Shown here piece after piece: positions 10,844 through 22,001 of a DNA stretch of 64,000 nt. This DNA is from Ephydatia muelleri (lineage: Eukaryota > Porifera > Demospongiae > Spongillida > Spongillidae). Numbering within the stretch: the first letter of the stretch is position 1; every line of letters begins with the position of its first letter. The stretch covers positions 5,308,013 to 5,372,012 of the forward strand of contig JABACO010000005.1 in the NCBI GenBank assembly GCA_013339895.1, given 5' to 3'. Position numbers and translations under genes: made by a program. The notes under the pieces were generated by a model that saw only the letters and a program-made list of their open reading frames with translations, searched no databases and was not told the DNA's origin.

Positions 10844-12390
10844 ACGCACGCTGGTGCGCGCATGTGTGTCTGTGTGTCAGTGAGAACATGTATGTGTGCA
10901 TTTGGTGCATGTGTTCATTGTATGCCCCGGCAGCCTCCCAGCACTCCCCGGTGCTTCAGGAGAGCTTGTTGGTTCACATCACCCACCCTCCACCCCTGCA
11001 TCACCATTGTACCCCTTCTGTGTATTTCTTAATCACTGTCGCCTATTAATATTAAATACAGCCAGGGTGGGTCCCTACCAGGCTTGACATTCTAACTCAG
11101 GGACCCAAGCCTGGGCCAGCATCCTGGCTTGGTATGCAGGTCACTCAGTGGGTGGCCAACGCCACCATCTGGTGCCTGCCTCCCTGAGTCTCCCCCAAAT
11201 GACCTAACAAGCCACGCATGGCTTGGCCACAGGGACTCCCAACTGGTGACCAGCGTCACTCACGGGAGTTCCCCACAGCCAACAGGTTGGGGTTGGCAGA
11301 ATCACAGCTCAGAGGGGTTCTTGCCCTGGCCCCCAATCAGTCAACTGGGCACGTTTTGACAGAAGCATATAGCTGGGGAGCTTAGGGGCTGGGTACGTAC
11401 ACCTACACACCTACTTAGCCTGGGGAAGTTACAAGGCTTGGTAAGTAATGTGTTAGTGTACACGTGTTTATGTGTACACATGTACACATGTGTGTGTATG
11501 TGTATTAGTGTGTGTGTTAGTGTGTGCATGTGTGTGTACACGTGTGTGTTAGTGTGTGTATGTGTGTGTACACATGTGTGTTAGTGTGTGTATGTGTGTA
11601 CACGTGTGTGTTAGTGGTGTATGTGTGTGTACATGTGTGTGTATGTGTGTGTAAATGTGTGTGTATGTGTGTGTAAATGTGTGTGTATGTGTGTGTGTGT
11701 GTGTGTGCATGATAAGTGTGATGTGGTTTAGTAGACATTACTAGGTGATGGAGTTGGTGTTAGGGTGAGTAGGAACGTTAAATACTAAACCATCTGGTCA
11801 TGTGTCAAGCGCAGATACAGCGTACTTGATACACAGATTACCTACATGTAGCCTGATGTAGGGTACATGGTCAATGTAACAGGAACATAGAACCAGTGAG
11901 AGTCTAGAATATGCATATCTTGATCTGTGACCCTGACAAGGCCATTATGGAAGGGCCCAAAAACATGTACATATATGCATGTGCATGTTTACACATGTAT
12001 ACATGCACGCATATACATATGTGCTGGGAGGCTGCCGGGGAGTGCTGGGAGGCTGCCGTGGAGTGCTGGGAGGCTGCCGGGGAGTGCTGGGAGGCTGCTG
12101 GGGAGTGCTGGGAGGCTGCATATAATCTCACAAGCCGGCCATGGCGCACAAAGGGTAACAATAATAGGGAGGACAAGGCTCCAGTCCACCTAAGGCCACG
12201 AGCCTGAGTAACCGCAAGCCTCTGCCCACAAATACTGATAGGGAGTTACTAGAGCCCCATTAAACTCTGTTTAGCTCCCTAAACAGTATCCTAACACACA
12301 CTTAAGCACACATACACACAATAACACGCGTGTACACACATATACACACACTAACACACACACAAACACACACATGTGTACACACACATG
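10803..12390 (+). repeat. TG/CA-rich tract with mirrored 21-base units
   Basis: TG dinucleotide runs occur at 10803-10842 and through 11460-11710; CA-rich DNA occurs at 12295-12385. Five copies of a 21-base unit (GTGCTGGGAGGCTGCCGGGG plus A) occupy about 12020-12119. The reverse complement of that unit occurs once near 10929-10951. The stretch 11050-11400 is GC-rich and contains short complementary segments (CCAGGCTTG and CAAGCCTGG) but no recognised gene. Confidence 0.8.
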
Positions 12391-13384
12391 CGCACACTTG
12401 AAGAACATACGTATGTTGCTGTGCTCAGTTGGTGGGTATGGCTGCTTTGCCACACCCCATATGAGGCTACCGTAGCCACTGTCTTGATAACTGGGGCATC
12501 CTTTCCAATGGGGAGTGTTGATGGGCTAACTGTAGGCTGTTTGCACTGACTGAAGTGTCATTGCTTTGGTGCGACTCTGGAGTGTTTATAGTTCACTGTG
12601 TGTAATTTTGTTTACTGCCAGATAGACCCCGACCTCTTTGCTGCCTGGGTAATATGGTTTGGCGCCTAGCTGTATAGGGCTTTTGAGCACTCTTACATGT
12701 AGTGGTTGTATTGAGAAGAACATTATGATTTCTTATTTATTTCTGTTAAACACTATGTGTGTGAGTGTGTGAGCATTGCCTGTAGTTAAACACATCCATG
12801 ATGTCAAATAATCAAAGCAACATGTACTGTACTAATGGGTTGTATCTGTTTTCACTCCCGTACATTCATCTACAAGCTAGGGTCTTGAGGAATTAACAAT
12901 GGTGGGCTATCCCCCCCCCCCCCCCCAGGTGCATGACAACATACACACATACATTAGGTCCTTCTAAAAAAAGTCACAAACACAAAGTGCACAGATGGCA
13001 CACATGCATACACATCTACACACACATGCACAAATTGTAACCAGATTTTCAATACTGTAGTCTTCATCAAAATTGTATGTATGGTATGTTTGCATGGTGT
13101 GATGTCTTAATATTTTTTTATCCTGCTAGGATCAAGCCTTACATTGATGGAAACTGGGAGATTTGATGTGAACTAATATTTGTTGTATTATTACATCTGT
13201 ACATGTACATGTTTCAACCTGCACTTGTGAGATGTAAATGAACTTTTCCATATATGTACATGTCATGTTAATGTACATTCATACATGTCATAAAGGGGTG
13301 TGGCCATATCATATGACCATAATAAAAAAGCAAGTTTGTGAGTACTTATAGCAATGACCCAGTACACTTCTATACATCATGCTA

Positions 13385-14010
13385 TCACCAGTCCTAGGTG
13401 TGCATCTGATAGAGTCATGTACATCAAATGAAATCAGGATAGCAGCCATGGCCAGACCTGTGTGCATCAGATTGAATCATCAGGCTATCCAGATTGTATC
13501 TGGTCGCTACCAAGACACTATTACACTAAAGTTAATAAGATTCAATTTGATGCACACTGGCTGGGTCAGGTCGCTAACATGTTTCTAATTGATGCTCACC
13601 AGGGTCAGCTGGTCGATACCACAATCCTATCAGCTGCACACCAGAGACTGGCCAATAGCATGACTTTATTTGATGCACACCGGGACTGGCCGCTAATATG
13701 ATTCTATCTGATGCACACTGCTACAGTGACAGGATTGCCGCTAGCATAGCTATAGTTAAAACTACAAATCAAGTCATGGTAGTGGAATCCCTGGTGTGCA
13801 TCAGATAAAATTATGTTAGCGACCACACCCAGTGTGCTTCAAATAGAATCAGGATAGCGGCCAGACACAGGTTTGTATTGAATTGAATTTTTTTTTAAGT
13901 GGCAGTCCCTGGTGTGCATGTAATAGAGTCATGGTGGCTGGTGTGCATCAAATAGAATCATGTTAGTGGCCAGACCCGGTATTCTGATGTGCATCAAATG
14001 AGTCATATGT
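13385..14010. repeat. Diverged array in both orientations
   Basis: A degenerate unit of about 40-65 bases containing GTGTGCATCA-ATAGAATCA and CCAGACC repeats through the stretch. It is direct at 13385-13500, inverted at 13540-13720 (TTTGATGCACAC-GG-CTGG), and direct again at 13790-14000. The inverted blocks could pair with the flanking direct blocks. No coding sense seen. Confidence 0.7.
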
Positions 14011-15239
14011 CTGTAATAAGTTGCTTTTGAAACCCCAGTTTGGAACAAATACAGCGTACGAGACTTCCATTTTAAATGAATGTAACGCGCATGCGTAGAC
14101 TCTTCAAAGCCACATGCAGGTATGGCGTCATCGTTGGGAAATCTACTGCAACTAACCGTACGTTCCTATCAGCCAGAAGTATCTTGCGTAGGTCTTCAAG
14201 TAAATTGAGGGACTAGTGGCTAATTCCCAGGTTTCTTCTCTAACAGATCCCTGAGCAACGATCGCGTCACAGCAGAACCTATCAGTCGATCGATATACTA
14301 GTACCATGACGACGAAGAAGACCGCGCCGAACCTTAGGTCCTAGGCAGCATGGCGATGCTACTCCTGGCAGGAGAATCATTTTCAGTAGCGGACATGTAT
14401 AACAATTAGTAAGAGAGGTTGCGACCAAAACTGTCTCAAAGCGATGCTGTAACATCAACTCGATAGAGAAGGACATCGCTTTTTGTGCAGGTACAGTAAC
14501 GTTATATCGGCTTCTTTTTTTTTTCCTTCCTACTGAGGAGAATCAGCTGATGTCTCAAGAAGCGTAAGCAGTGTGGCTTTGTATTGGTAACGGGAATTCT
14601 TTGTTCTCAGAATCTCAAGCCTCCATAACGCTGAAGTGATGTCTCGGATATCAGCATAGAAGAGGTTGAAGGTATACTTGTTGACGGTTAAAGGTGTGAG
14701 TCCTATCATTTTTGCTATGTAGTTGGCATAGCGAACTACAACCGGACTCTGAAATGAAGCCGATTTAAAAGAAGGGCAGGCAATTAGAGCACAACTAGGT
14801 AAGCGCTCGAATTCAAAAATGTTGTACGTGCTTTTTTAGTCTTAGTTTTATATACTATAGCTATGGGAGCGGCGATCCGCACAAGTAACAGATCATGCAA
14901 GAAAGGGATGTACTGAACGTGTCGGAACTGGACAGTGGGACGATGCTAAGAGGAGATCGGAGGAACTAAACGCGTTTTTGGACACACTCGGGAGAGCAAA
15001 ACAAGGCGCCACGGAAGGAGAGACAATTGGGCCCACCGCGCTCGGAACTTTCCTGATGGCCTTTCCACCTGCATGGATGCTTCACCGTCGCCGAATGAAC
15101 TCGTTCTCTGTTGATTATTTTTTTTTGTTCCCTGTATATACGTTCTATTTACTCGCTTATAACAGATTATATCTTTATAGAAGAGGCCTGGAAACGAGGA
15201 TATGCAGGAAATGAGGGACTAATTCAAAATTCATAATTA

Positions 15240-15472
15240 TGTTATACACTGTGTTATACTCTTTGCTACTGTTATACATATTGTTATTCATTGTTATACT
15301 AAATGTTATACAGAAGTTATACACAGTGTTATACTATAGTTGTTATACGCAACTGTGTATAGAGTATCCATACGCAAAGTTATACACATGCGGATAACAC
15401 GTGTATAACGTGTGCATAACACATGAATGCACGCGTTATACAGTACTGTATAACAACCCTTTTTACACAGTG
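15240..15472 (+). repeat. Right subterminal repeat array of the 7.2 kb element
   Basis: About fifteen TTATAC/GTATAA motifs lie in 230 bases before the right terminal repeat, mirroring the left end. Such arrays act as transposase binding sites in CACTA elements (family knowledge); binding here is inferred. Confidence 0.8.
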
Positions 15473-15810
15473 CTATCTCATGCACTCACTAGGGAAGGTT
15501 CATTGGCATGTCAGGTATTAACTTCCTCCACATTACGGCAGATAATGAGTCTACATTTCAATTGTTGCTTGCCAAGCACCTGCCCAAGTTAATCCTGCTT
15601 TCATGGCAACAGAAAGCAACATAGCTTCACACGACTTTGATTTATTGCCAGTTTTGAGATATTTTCCTAAGACTTAATTCTGCATGTGGTCACTCATGAT
15701 CAGGACTATTCATATAGCATTTATTGAATACTGCAGAAATTCGTCTTCCATATGTAACCGTTTCATGGATCCCCAATCAGTTGGTTGTCTCCTCTGTATG
15801 CATAACACTA

Positions 15811-15930
15811 GAGGTATCAGACCTCATGGATTCCACTGAGAGCCTGCCGCCTATTCAACGTTGTACCTCATTCACTGCAATGTGGAAGAATGTGCAGGCT
15901 CAGTGGAATCCATGAGATCCGATAACTCCG
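15811..15930. repeat. Short hairpin element
   Basis: CCTCATGGATTCCACTGAG at about 15822 is the complement of CTCAGTGGAATCCATGAG at about 15899. The match extends outward to GGTATC and GATAAC with mismatches. The stem is about 35 bases and the loop about 45. It is probably a small inverted-repeat element or its remnant. Confidence 0.7.
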
Positions 15931-16807
15931 ATAAAGCAAAATAATTTATTTTTATAACCAACTTCACATTGCCCATACACTGTTGGAAATTGATTCCAGT
16001 CAAATTACAAAGCTATCAATATATTTCAACTGCTTCAACGTGTTCTCAAAGTGTTCCTTCATCATAGAAGAGTACAGGAGGCATCCTTTTGCTTCAGCAC
16101 ATCACCTGGTGGTAAATAATATACATGCAATGTTAATTTATGCATGGGAGAGGGCTCACCAAATGTGGGGTTATGACACAAATGATTACAAACATGCATA
16201 GCTAACTGAACTAAACCTATTCTACCTCCAGAAACTGAATACATTGGTTCCTGCAATTTCAGTATGGGAAAACTCTTGTGATGCTATACATACTATCAAC
16301 AACTGCTAGAGGAGTCCTGTCCATATTGAATTTGATTGTTAAATTCTTAATCAGAAATATTTGCTGAACAAAGGATCTAGTGAGCATTTTATTTCTCGTT
16401 AGTCTCATGCCATCAATGTAAGTAATACAGCATTCCACGTTCTCTTATTTTATTCCACAATATGACAACCACAGAAAACTAAACAACAACAGTTGAATAA
16501 TAACCAGCTTGGTATTCACATGTATTGATGAAGAATGATATAATGCCAAAACCGAGTTTCACCTGTTTGCACACAGAAATGATACAGAATTTCTTTTTAA
16601 AATAGGTTATTCAGTACCAAAGGTGCATGTCATGTCTTCAATGGATTTCCTAATCACTCGATATATAATGAGGCAAATGGCCAATTTGTTGATCATTTGC
16701 AATTAGTATTATATTATTCATATATGGGACAGTGCAAGAAAGAAGCAAGCTGTGACTGCAAAATAAATTCATAGGGTTTAAACAAACTGATACCCATGTA
16801 TCTTCAA

Positions 16808-17290
16808 CCCAGGTGAAAAAAACGGCGTAATCGCGCGTAATTGTGCGTGAAAAACGGCCATAAACGCGCCAAATTACGCGGTCTTCAAAACGCTGTATCT
16901 TCTTGATTGTGCAATATAGTGGAGCTGCATTTTGCATATTTACAAAGCGGTCCTGTGTCTATAGAAGTCCAAAGATGGTTTAGTTTGCGATCCATCGTTC
17001 CGAAGATATTCACATTCAAGTAAAGGGCTTGATTTCGCGGGGTTTTGTACTTGAAGCCCGCGAAATCTTGCTCTAAGTTGATTGTGAATATCTTCGGAAC
17101 GATGCATCGCAAACTAAACCATCTTTGGACTTCTATAGACACAGGACCGCTTTGTAAATATGCAAAAATGCAGCTCCACTATATTGCACAATCAAGAAGA
17201 TACAGCGTTTTGAAGACCGCGTAATCTGGCGCGTTTATGGCCGTTTTTCACGCACAATTACGCGCGATTACGCCGTTTTTTTCACCTGGG
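16808..17290. mobile_element. Foldback element (long palindrome), 483 bases
   Basis: CCCAGGTGAAAAAAACGGCG at the left end is matched by its complement ending CACCTGGG at 17290. The two arms of about 225 bases are almost completely complementary, with a small centre near 17040-17060 (GCGGG/CCCGC). No coding content. It lies about 220 bases beyond the last identified exon of the minus-strand gene at 17509-18830. No clear target duplication was seen. Confidence 0.9.
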
Positions 17291-17508
17291 AAGGCAAACC
17301 TGAGAATAAAAGCTATAGGGTGTGGGATAATAGTATACTTGACCCCAAAGAGTGCACTGCACAGTCTAGAGTATTGATTATGGGTCAAGCAGTTGCTGTC
17401 CATTTTCATACAACCTTCAACAAGGTACAATGGTGCATGCATTAGTTCTATCAATCAACACAGCCACTTTCTGGTACATATTATCTCCATCATTTTAATT
17501 TAACTCAC

Positions 17509-18830
17509 AATATATCATTTTAAATGTGTGCTTTGACTCTTCTTTTTCACACAGGATAAGTGAGGCACCTATCCCAGGGTCTTGAACTCCAATCAAATGT
17601 CCACACCTCACAGACACGATATCTCCATCTTCCTCCTTCCATAGGTAGTCCTCAGCAGTATGATTCTCTCCATCCACAGTACAAGTGATTACATGTAGCT
17701 TTTCAGTTTTCATAACAGCGATAATCAAAAAGCTTTTATTTGTAGGATATTCTGGGAAAGCCTTGTACCACAGTGCTTGATTATCCTTTGGACCACATAC
17801 CAACTGGTCACTTGGATTTATGGAAACCACCAACTTACTCTCCATGTCTTCAATGGAATATTCCTACATTAATAATGGAGAGAAACCTTGTAGTTGTTTT
17901 GAATATGCACATATGAAGGGTATAGCACAACTATGAACATTGGTGAAGACTGAGGAAGATGGCAAAGATGATAATTGGCTGTGCATATAATATACTCTTG
18001 ATGGTCCTGCTAACAGGCACAGTAGTTCGATAAACATATTCAACGAAAAACTTGCTCTCAAATGCTATAAAACCATGATATTACTCAGTTTCCATTATTA
18101 TCAAAATGCAGTCACAACACTGCTATTAATTGCTGGTATGATTTTATTATGAGAGCTAGATATGCACACAAAATAAAATGCACATCAGCAAATTAAAATG
18201 AAAGCAAAATGCTAAGCTGTGTAATTTAATGTAACTAAAGAATCAGCTAGATGAATAATGCAAAATACAATTCAAGGTTTCTTTCAATTGTCTATGTGAG
18301 CATGCAGCTAATACTATTGACACAAATTGTGTGTATGTCTGGAAAAAAATGCATGCACTCCTAACCACAAATAAAAAATCTTTTACACATTAAACCCACA
18401 ACTAAAATCTGCAGTGGGTACTATTTTCGACCATAGCAACGTATTACTACCTGCATACCATGTTCTGGAATGTAAAGGAATGCCGTGTTTCATTAAAACC
18501 TTTGTCATAACAGTACAATACACTCTTGTTATCAGAATGTAACATTGTTGACGTTAGCTTGCAAACAATGTTATTGCCTTTCATCATCCACTGGTCTCCT
18601 TCCTCACTGACATCACAGAGCAATAGTTGAGATGTTTCAGGGTCACGTTTTAATGCTCTACCATTGCTCATTGAAACAATTGTAAAGCTTCCATCAGGTC
18701 CATCCTTCCTCCACCATAGCTGGTCACTAGAAGGAGGTGTTTGTCTTTCTTTGAGATAAACAAACCGCTCATTATCCAGTTGAAACACTTGGCCACGATG
18801 AGATGTGTCATTACAGACAATGATGAAGAT
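17509..18830 (-). CDS. Beta-trefoil-like protein, copy 1 (two exons seen)
   Basis: Exon 1 (18459-18830) follows a TCATGCAG acceptor and runs in phase 0 to a GTATGC donor. It reads IFIIVCNDTSHRGQVFQLDN, then SSDQLWWRKDGPDGSFTIVS and GDQWMMKGNNIVCK. Exon 2 (17509-17863) follows ATGTAG, starts in phase 0 with EYSIEDMESKLVVSINPSDQ and ends in phase 1 at GTGAGT. The repeated DQLW-RKDGPDG-F and SNGRALKRD pattern resembles ricin-B-type or fascin-type beta-trefoil folds; this is a judgement from pattern, not a search. A paralogue with the same exon borders is at 60264-61628. The third exon of that paralogue was not found here, and a foldback element lies just downstream. A possible 5' exon ends at a GAAG/GTAAGT donor near 19127. 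An in-frame ATG overlaps the acceptor at 18834-18836, so the true start is uncertain. Confidence 0.6.
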
Positions 18831-21800
18831 CTGCATGAATAAGACAGGATCTTAAAAGCCTGAAATATACAACCTAGCACACTACACTTTTTAGGTCCTA
18901 AAGAGATTTAGGTATTGCTTATAGCAAGGAACAAAATAGATAATGAGTGTGTTGAATAAATATATGTTACAATGCAGAGTGGTGCAGTTATAATGTTTGT
19001 ATGCTACAACTAATTTAGACTGTGATTGCCATGCAGCTTGCCATATTATACCCGTCATCAATGTTAAGGTTTGCACTAGCTTCAACTTTGCAAGACACTA
19101 GCACACACATGTACAAGAGACTTACCTTCAAGTGTACTGTTAAATAATCTCATTATTGAACACATAGGAGCTACTAGTAGGATTACACGTATGTATATAT
19201 GCACATTGCAAACTGAGCTAGAGATCATACATGCAGGCGAGATATGAGCAGTGGGAGGGACAGCAAAATGTAAAGACAGATGATGCAGTGTTTAATAAGA
19301 GAGGGGGGAATGGAGAAAGTAGAGAGAAAGATAGAGATAAGAGGGGAGAGGGAGGAGAGAGAAACGGAGAGATTAAGAGAGATGGACAAAGAGAGTAGGG
19401 AGGAAAAGAAGTCGTGAAATAAAAGTAAACACAAATATAATGATAAAATGCAGAATTGTAAAAGACGAATTATGAACATGATATGAAGTAGTCACGGTTA
19501 CTGATAAGGAAGGTGAATTGACAGGAGAGCTTGCACAAGCCAATTAACAAGGTGCAATGCATATGTGCATGCAGTACATGTATGTGTGAAATGTACATTT
19601 AAAAGCATGCATTTTTAAAGAGGGCATAGCACCCCACATTAGGCAGTGCATAAACATGCAAGCATCAGACATGCTGAGAAATTTCCTAGAGAGAGCAAGA
19701 TAGCTGGTATCCATAAAGAGTACAGAAAAGATAGTGGGTCGATAGGAAAAAATATACTTGCAACCAGGACTTCCATTATATAGTAGGTTCCATTCCTTTT
19801 ATATAGTCACAGTTTAGCATATAAGTAATGTTTTAAAGTTAGAGTTAGTTGGGAGGACATTATCCAATCCGTGTGCACTCAACTGCATTATTATTTTTTG
19901 ATGCAACAGACTGCTCTAATGTTTAGATACTAATTAATTATATCTGTTAGTAACCAAGCATAAAACTTCAAGAGGACTATAGCCTGCATATACAATTCAT
20001 TATTCGAGCTGCTTTAATATCTTAATGACAGCACATGTGCACTAATCATCACATACATACATACATACATACATACATACATACATACATACATACACAC
20101 ACATACACATACACATACACATACATACATACATGTATGTATGTATGTATGTATGTATGTATGTATGTATGTATGTATGTATGTATGTATGTATGTATGT
20201 ATGTATGTATGTATGTATGTATGTATTTATGTATGTATGTATGTATGTATGTATACATACATACATACATACACACATACATACATACACATACATACAT
20301 ACACACACATACATACAACATACATACATACATACATACATACATACACACACATACACACATACATATATACATACATACATACATACATACATACATA
20401 CATACATACATACATACATACGTACGTATGTATGACAGACAGACAGATACACGAACACATACATACACACATACACACATACATACATACAATGGTATAC
20501 TACGACATTTCCCTTCCAACAGTATCCTAGTCTTAGAACATCAGTGTGCCATGGACTGAACCGATACATTAATGACGCACTTCTAATAATCACTCGTTAT
20601 ATTCACTCCTCTCTATTCCCTTTATACATACGGCACAGGTCCAGAGCCGATGTACAGTGCAAGGGGAATTTTGGGCTGCTAGTAACATAAGGAAATCCAT
20701 ACCAGTCTGCAAAATTTCATGACAAGAATTGGGACTTCATGCAGAATTCCACTTTCATCATGCGGAGAGAAAAAACAACTTCATGTGGCATATGACTTCC
20801 CCAGTCTGGCCGTCTCTATATTTTGTGAAATGTAATCCACCGTTCATGAGGAGATAGGGATCCCTGTCATTTATATAGATCCACTGTGACCCTTGCCATG
20901 CATGGTTGAAGGAATCGGGGATTCTGCTACTTGTAGCCTCTCTTTAAAGCATTAAAATACCATGCCTCTATTTTGTGACTGAGTCTCGGCTGCCACACAC
21001 TCTCGAACATTTTCCCGATACTTCGTAGTTTCTTGATAACCCATATGGAGCCTACATAATCTAATACCGTAGATATTGGAATTCCAATATCTATGCTAAC
21101 ACATGTACAATGCCGCCATATGTTGTAGTGTTTTGTTTCTTTTGGCTTTTTTATTTATTTTTCTCATCTGAATGCAACACATGCTTGACATTTACATTGC
21201 TTTTTGCAGCAAAGATCATGGCCTAGGTCCACTATAGCTGAAAACAACAATCAAAACAACCGAGGGTAGCGTGTTCAAAATCACATGACTCCTTTAACAT
21301 CCTTATGTTACAACTCACATGCACTCATCATGCACGATATACTACTACAAGAACCCTGGTAGCGCATCTCTCATATTGTGGCTAGCAATTGAATGCTGTC
21401 TGCAAATCAGTACTAAGAAGCAACTGGTAACTCAAAACATGTGCTCCGCTAGTTAAGTACAAGAGCAATGCAGGCAACATCCATGCACCATTATAGTTGT
21501 TTACATAAAAACAACAACACAGTGGGAAAACCTGAATAAAAGTAGTTACCTTTCATAACTGCACAGTATACAATGCATACATACTATTACGATACGATAT
21601 TACAGAGCCAACTAACACAGTGGTAACATACATGCAATGCAATGACAATTAGAGCTGTACAAATTTCTTGGAGTTAACAATTATATCATATCTTGATTAC
21701 TATATGGTTACACATATAAATAATTATACATGTTAGGTCTACTAATACAGTGTATACTGAGCTCAACTTTGTAAGTTATTGGTATTAATTTGCCATTGCT

Positions 21801-22001
21801 TGGAGTATAACTACTTAACATGGATACTACAATTAATCAGCATGAACTATTTGCAAAGCATTGTTAACAAGTATCTTAAAATTGTGGGGGTTTATTTATT
21901 TAATTAAACAATTCTCTGTGATTTTCAATAAGTGTGAAAAGTATTTACAATTGAAGAACACATGCTCAATGGCCTTACACTAGATTACAACACATACTGA
22001 C
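18831..22001. other. Intergenic or intronic stretch
   Basis: No recognised gene. It contains a purine-rich GA tract (19235-19400), the CATA/GTAT array at 20048-20490 and otherwise AT-rich DNA. A phase-compatible link between the receptor exon ending at 22002 and the exon starting at 18830 (both phase 0) is possible, so part of this may be intron. Confidence 0.5.
20048..20490. repeat. CATA/GTAT tetranucleotide array with alternating orientation
   Basis: Runs of ACAT (20052-20132), then GTAT (20133-20252), then ACAT again (20253-20420). Adjacent blocks are complementary, so each could form a long hairpin. All the apparent proteins here (YVCM, HTYI repeats) are repeat translations. Confidence 0.97.

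Larger units (their letters stand above)
8288..15472. mobile_element. CACTA-like element, 7.2 kb, repeat-filled
   Basis: A perfect 25-base inverted repeat begins CACTGTGTAAAAAGGGTTGT at 8288 and ends with its reverse complement at 15448-15472. The target duplication is CTA (8285-8287 and 15473-15475). Dense GTTATAC/GTATAAC motifs fill both subterminal regions. No transposase was recognised. The interior holds a 24-base minisatellite, TG-rich DNA, a 21-base repeat and an inverted array. The only coding-like stretch is near 14942-15090 on the plus strand (WDDAKRRSEELNAFLDTLGR), which I could not assign. It inserted just downstream of an integrase relic. Confidence 0.85.

Noticed and set aside
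9600-11032. Long cysteine-rich frames (up to 197 residues) with CISVARCV or ASVLLGVC repeats
   Set aside because: They translate the 24-base minisatellite and exist in several frames on both strands; no start context, domain or splice structure.
20035-20593. Frames of up to 183 residues with YVCM or HTYI repeats
   Set aside because: Translation of the CATA/GTAT array.
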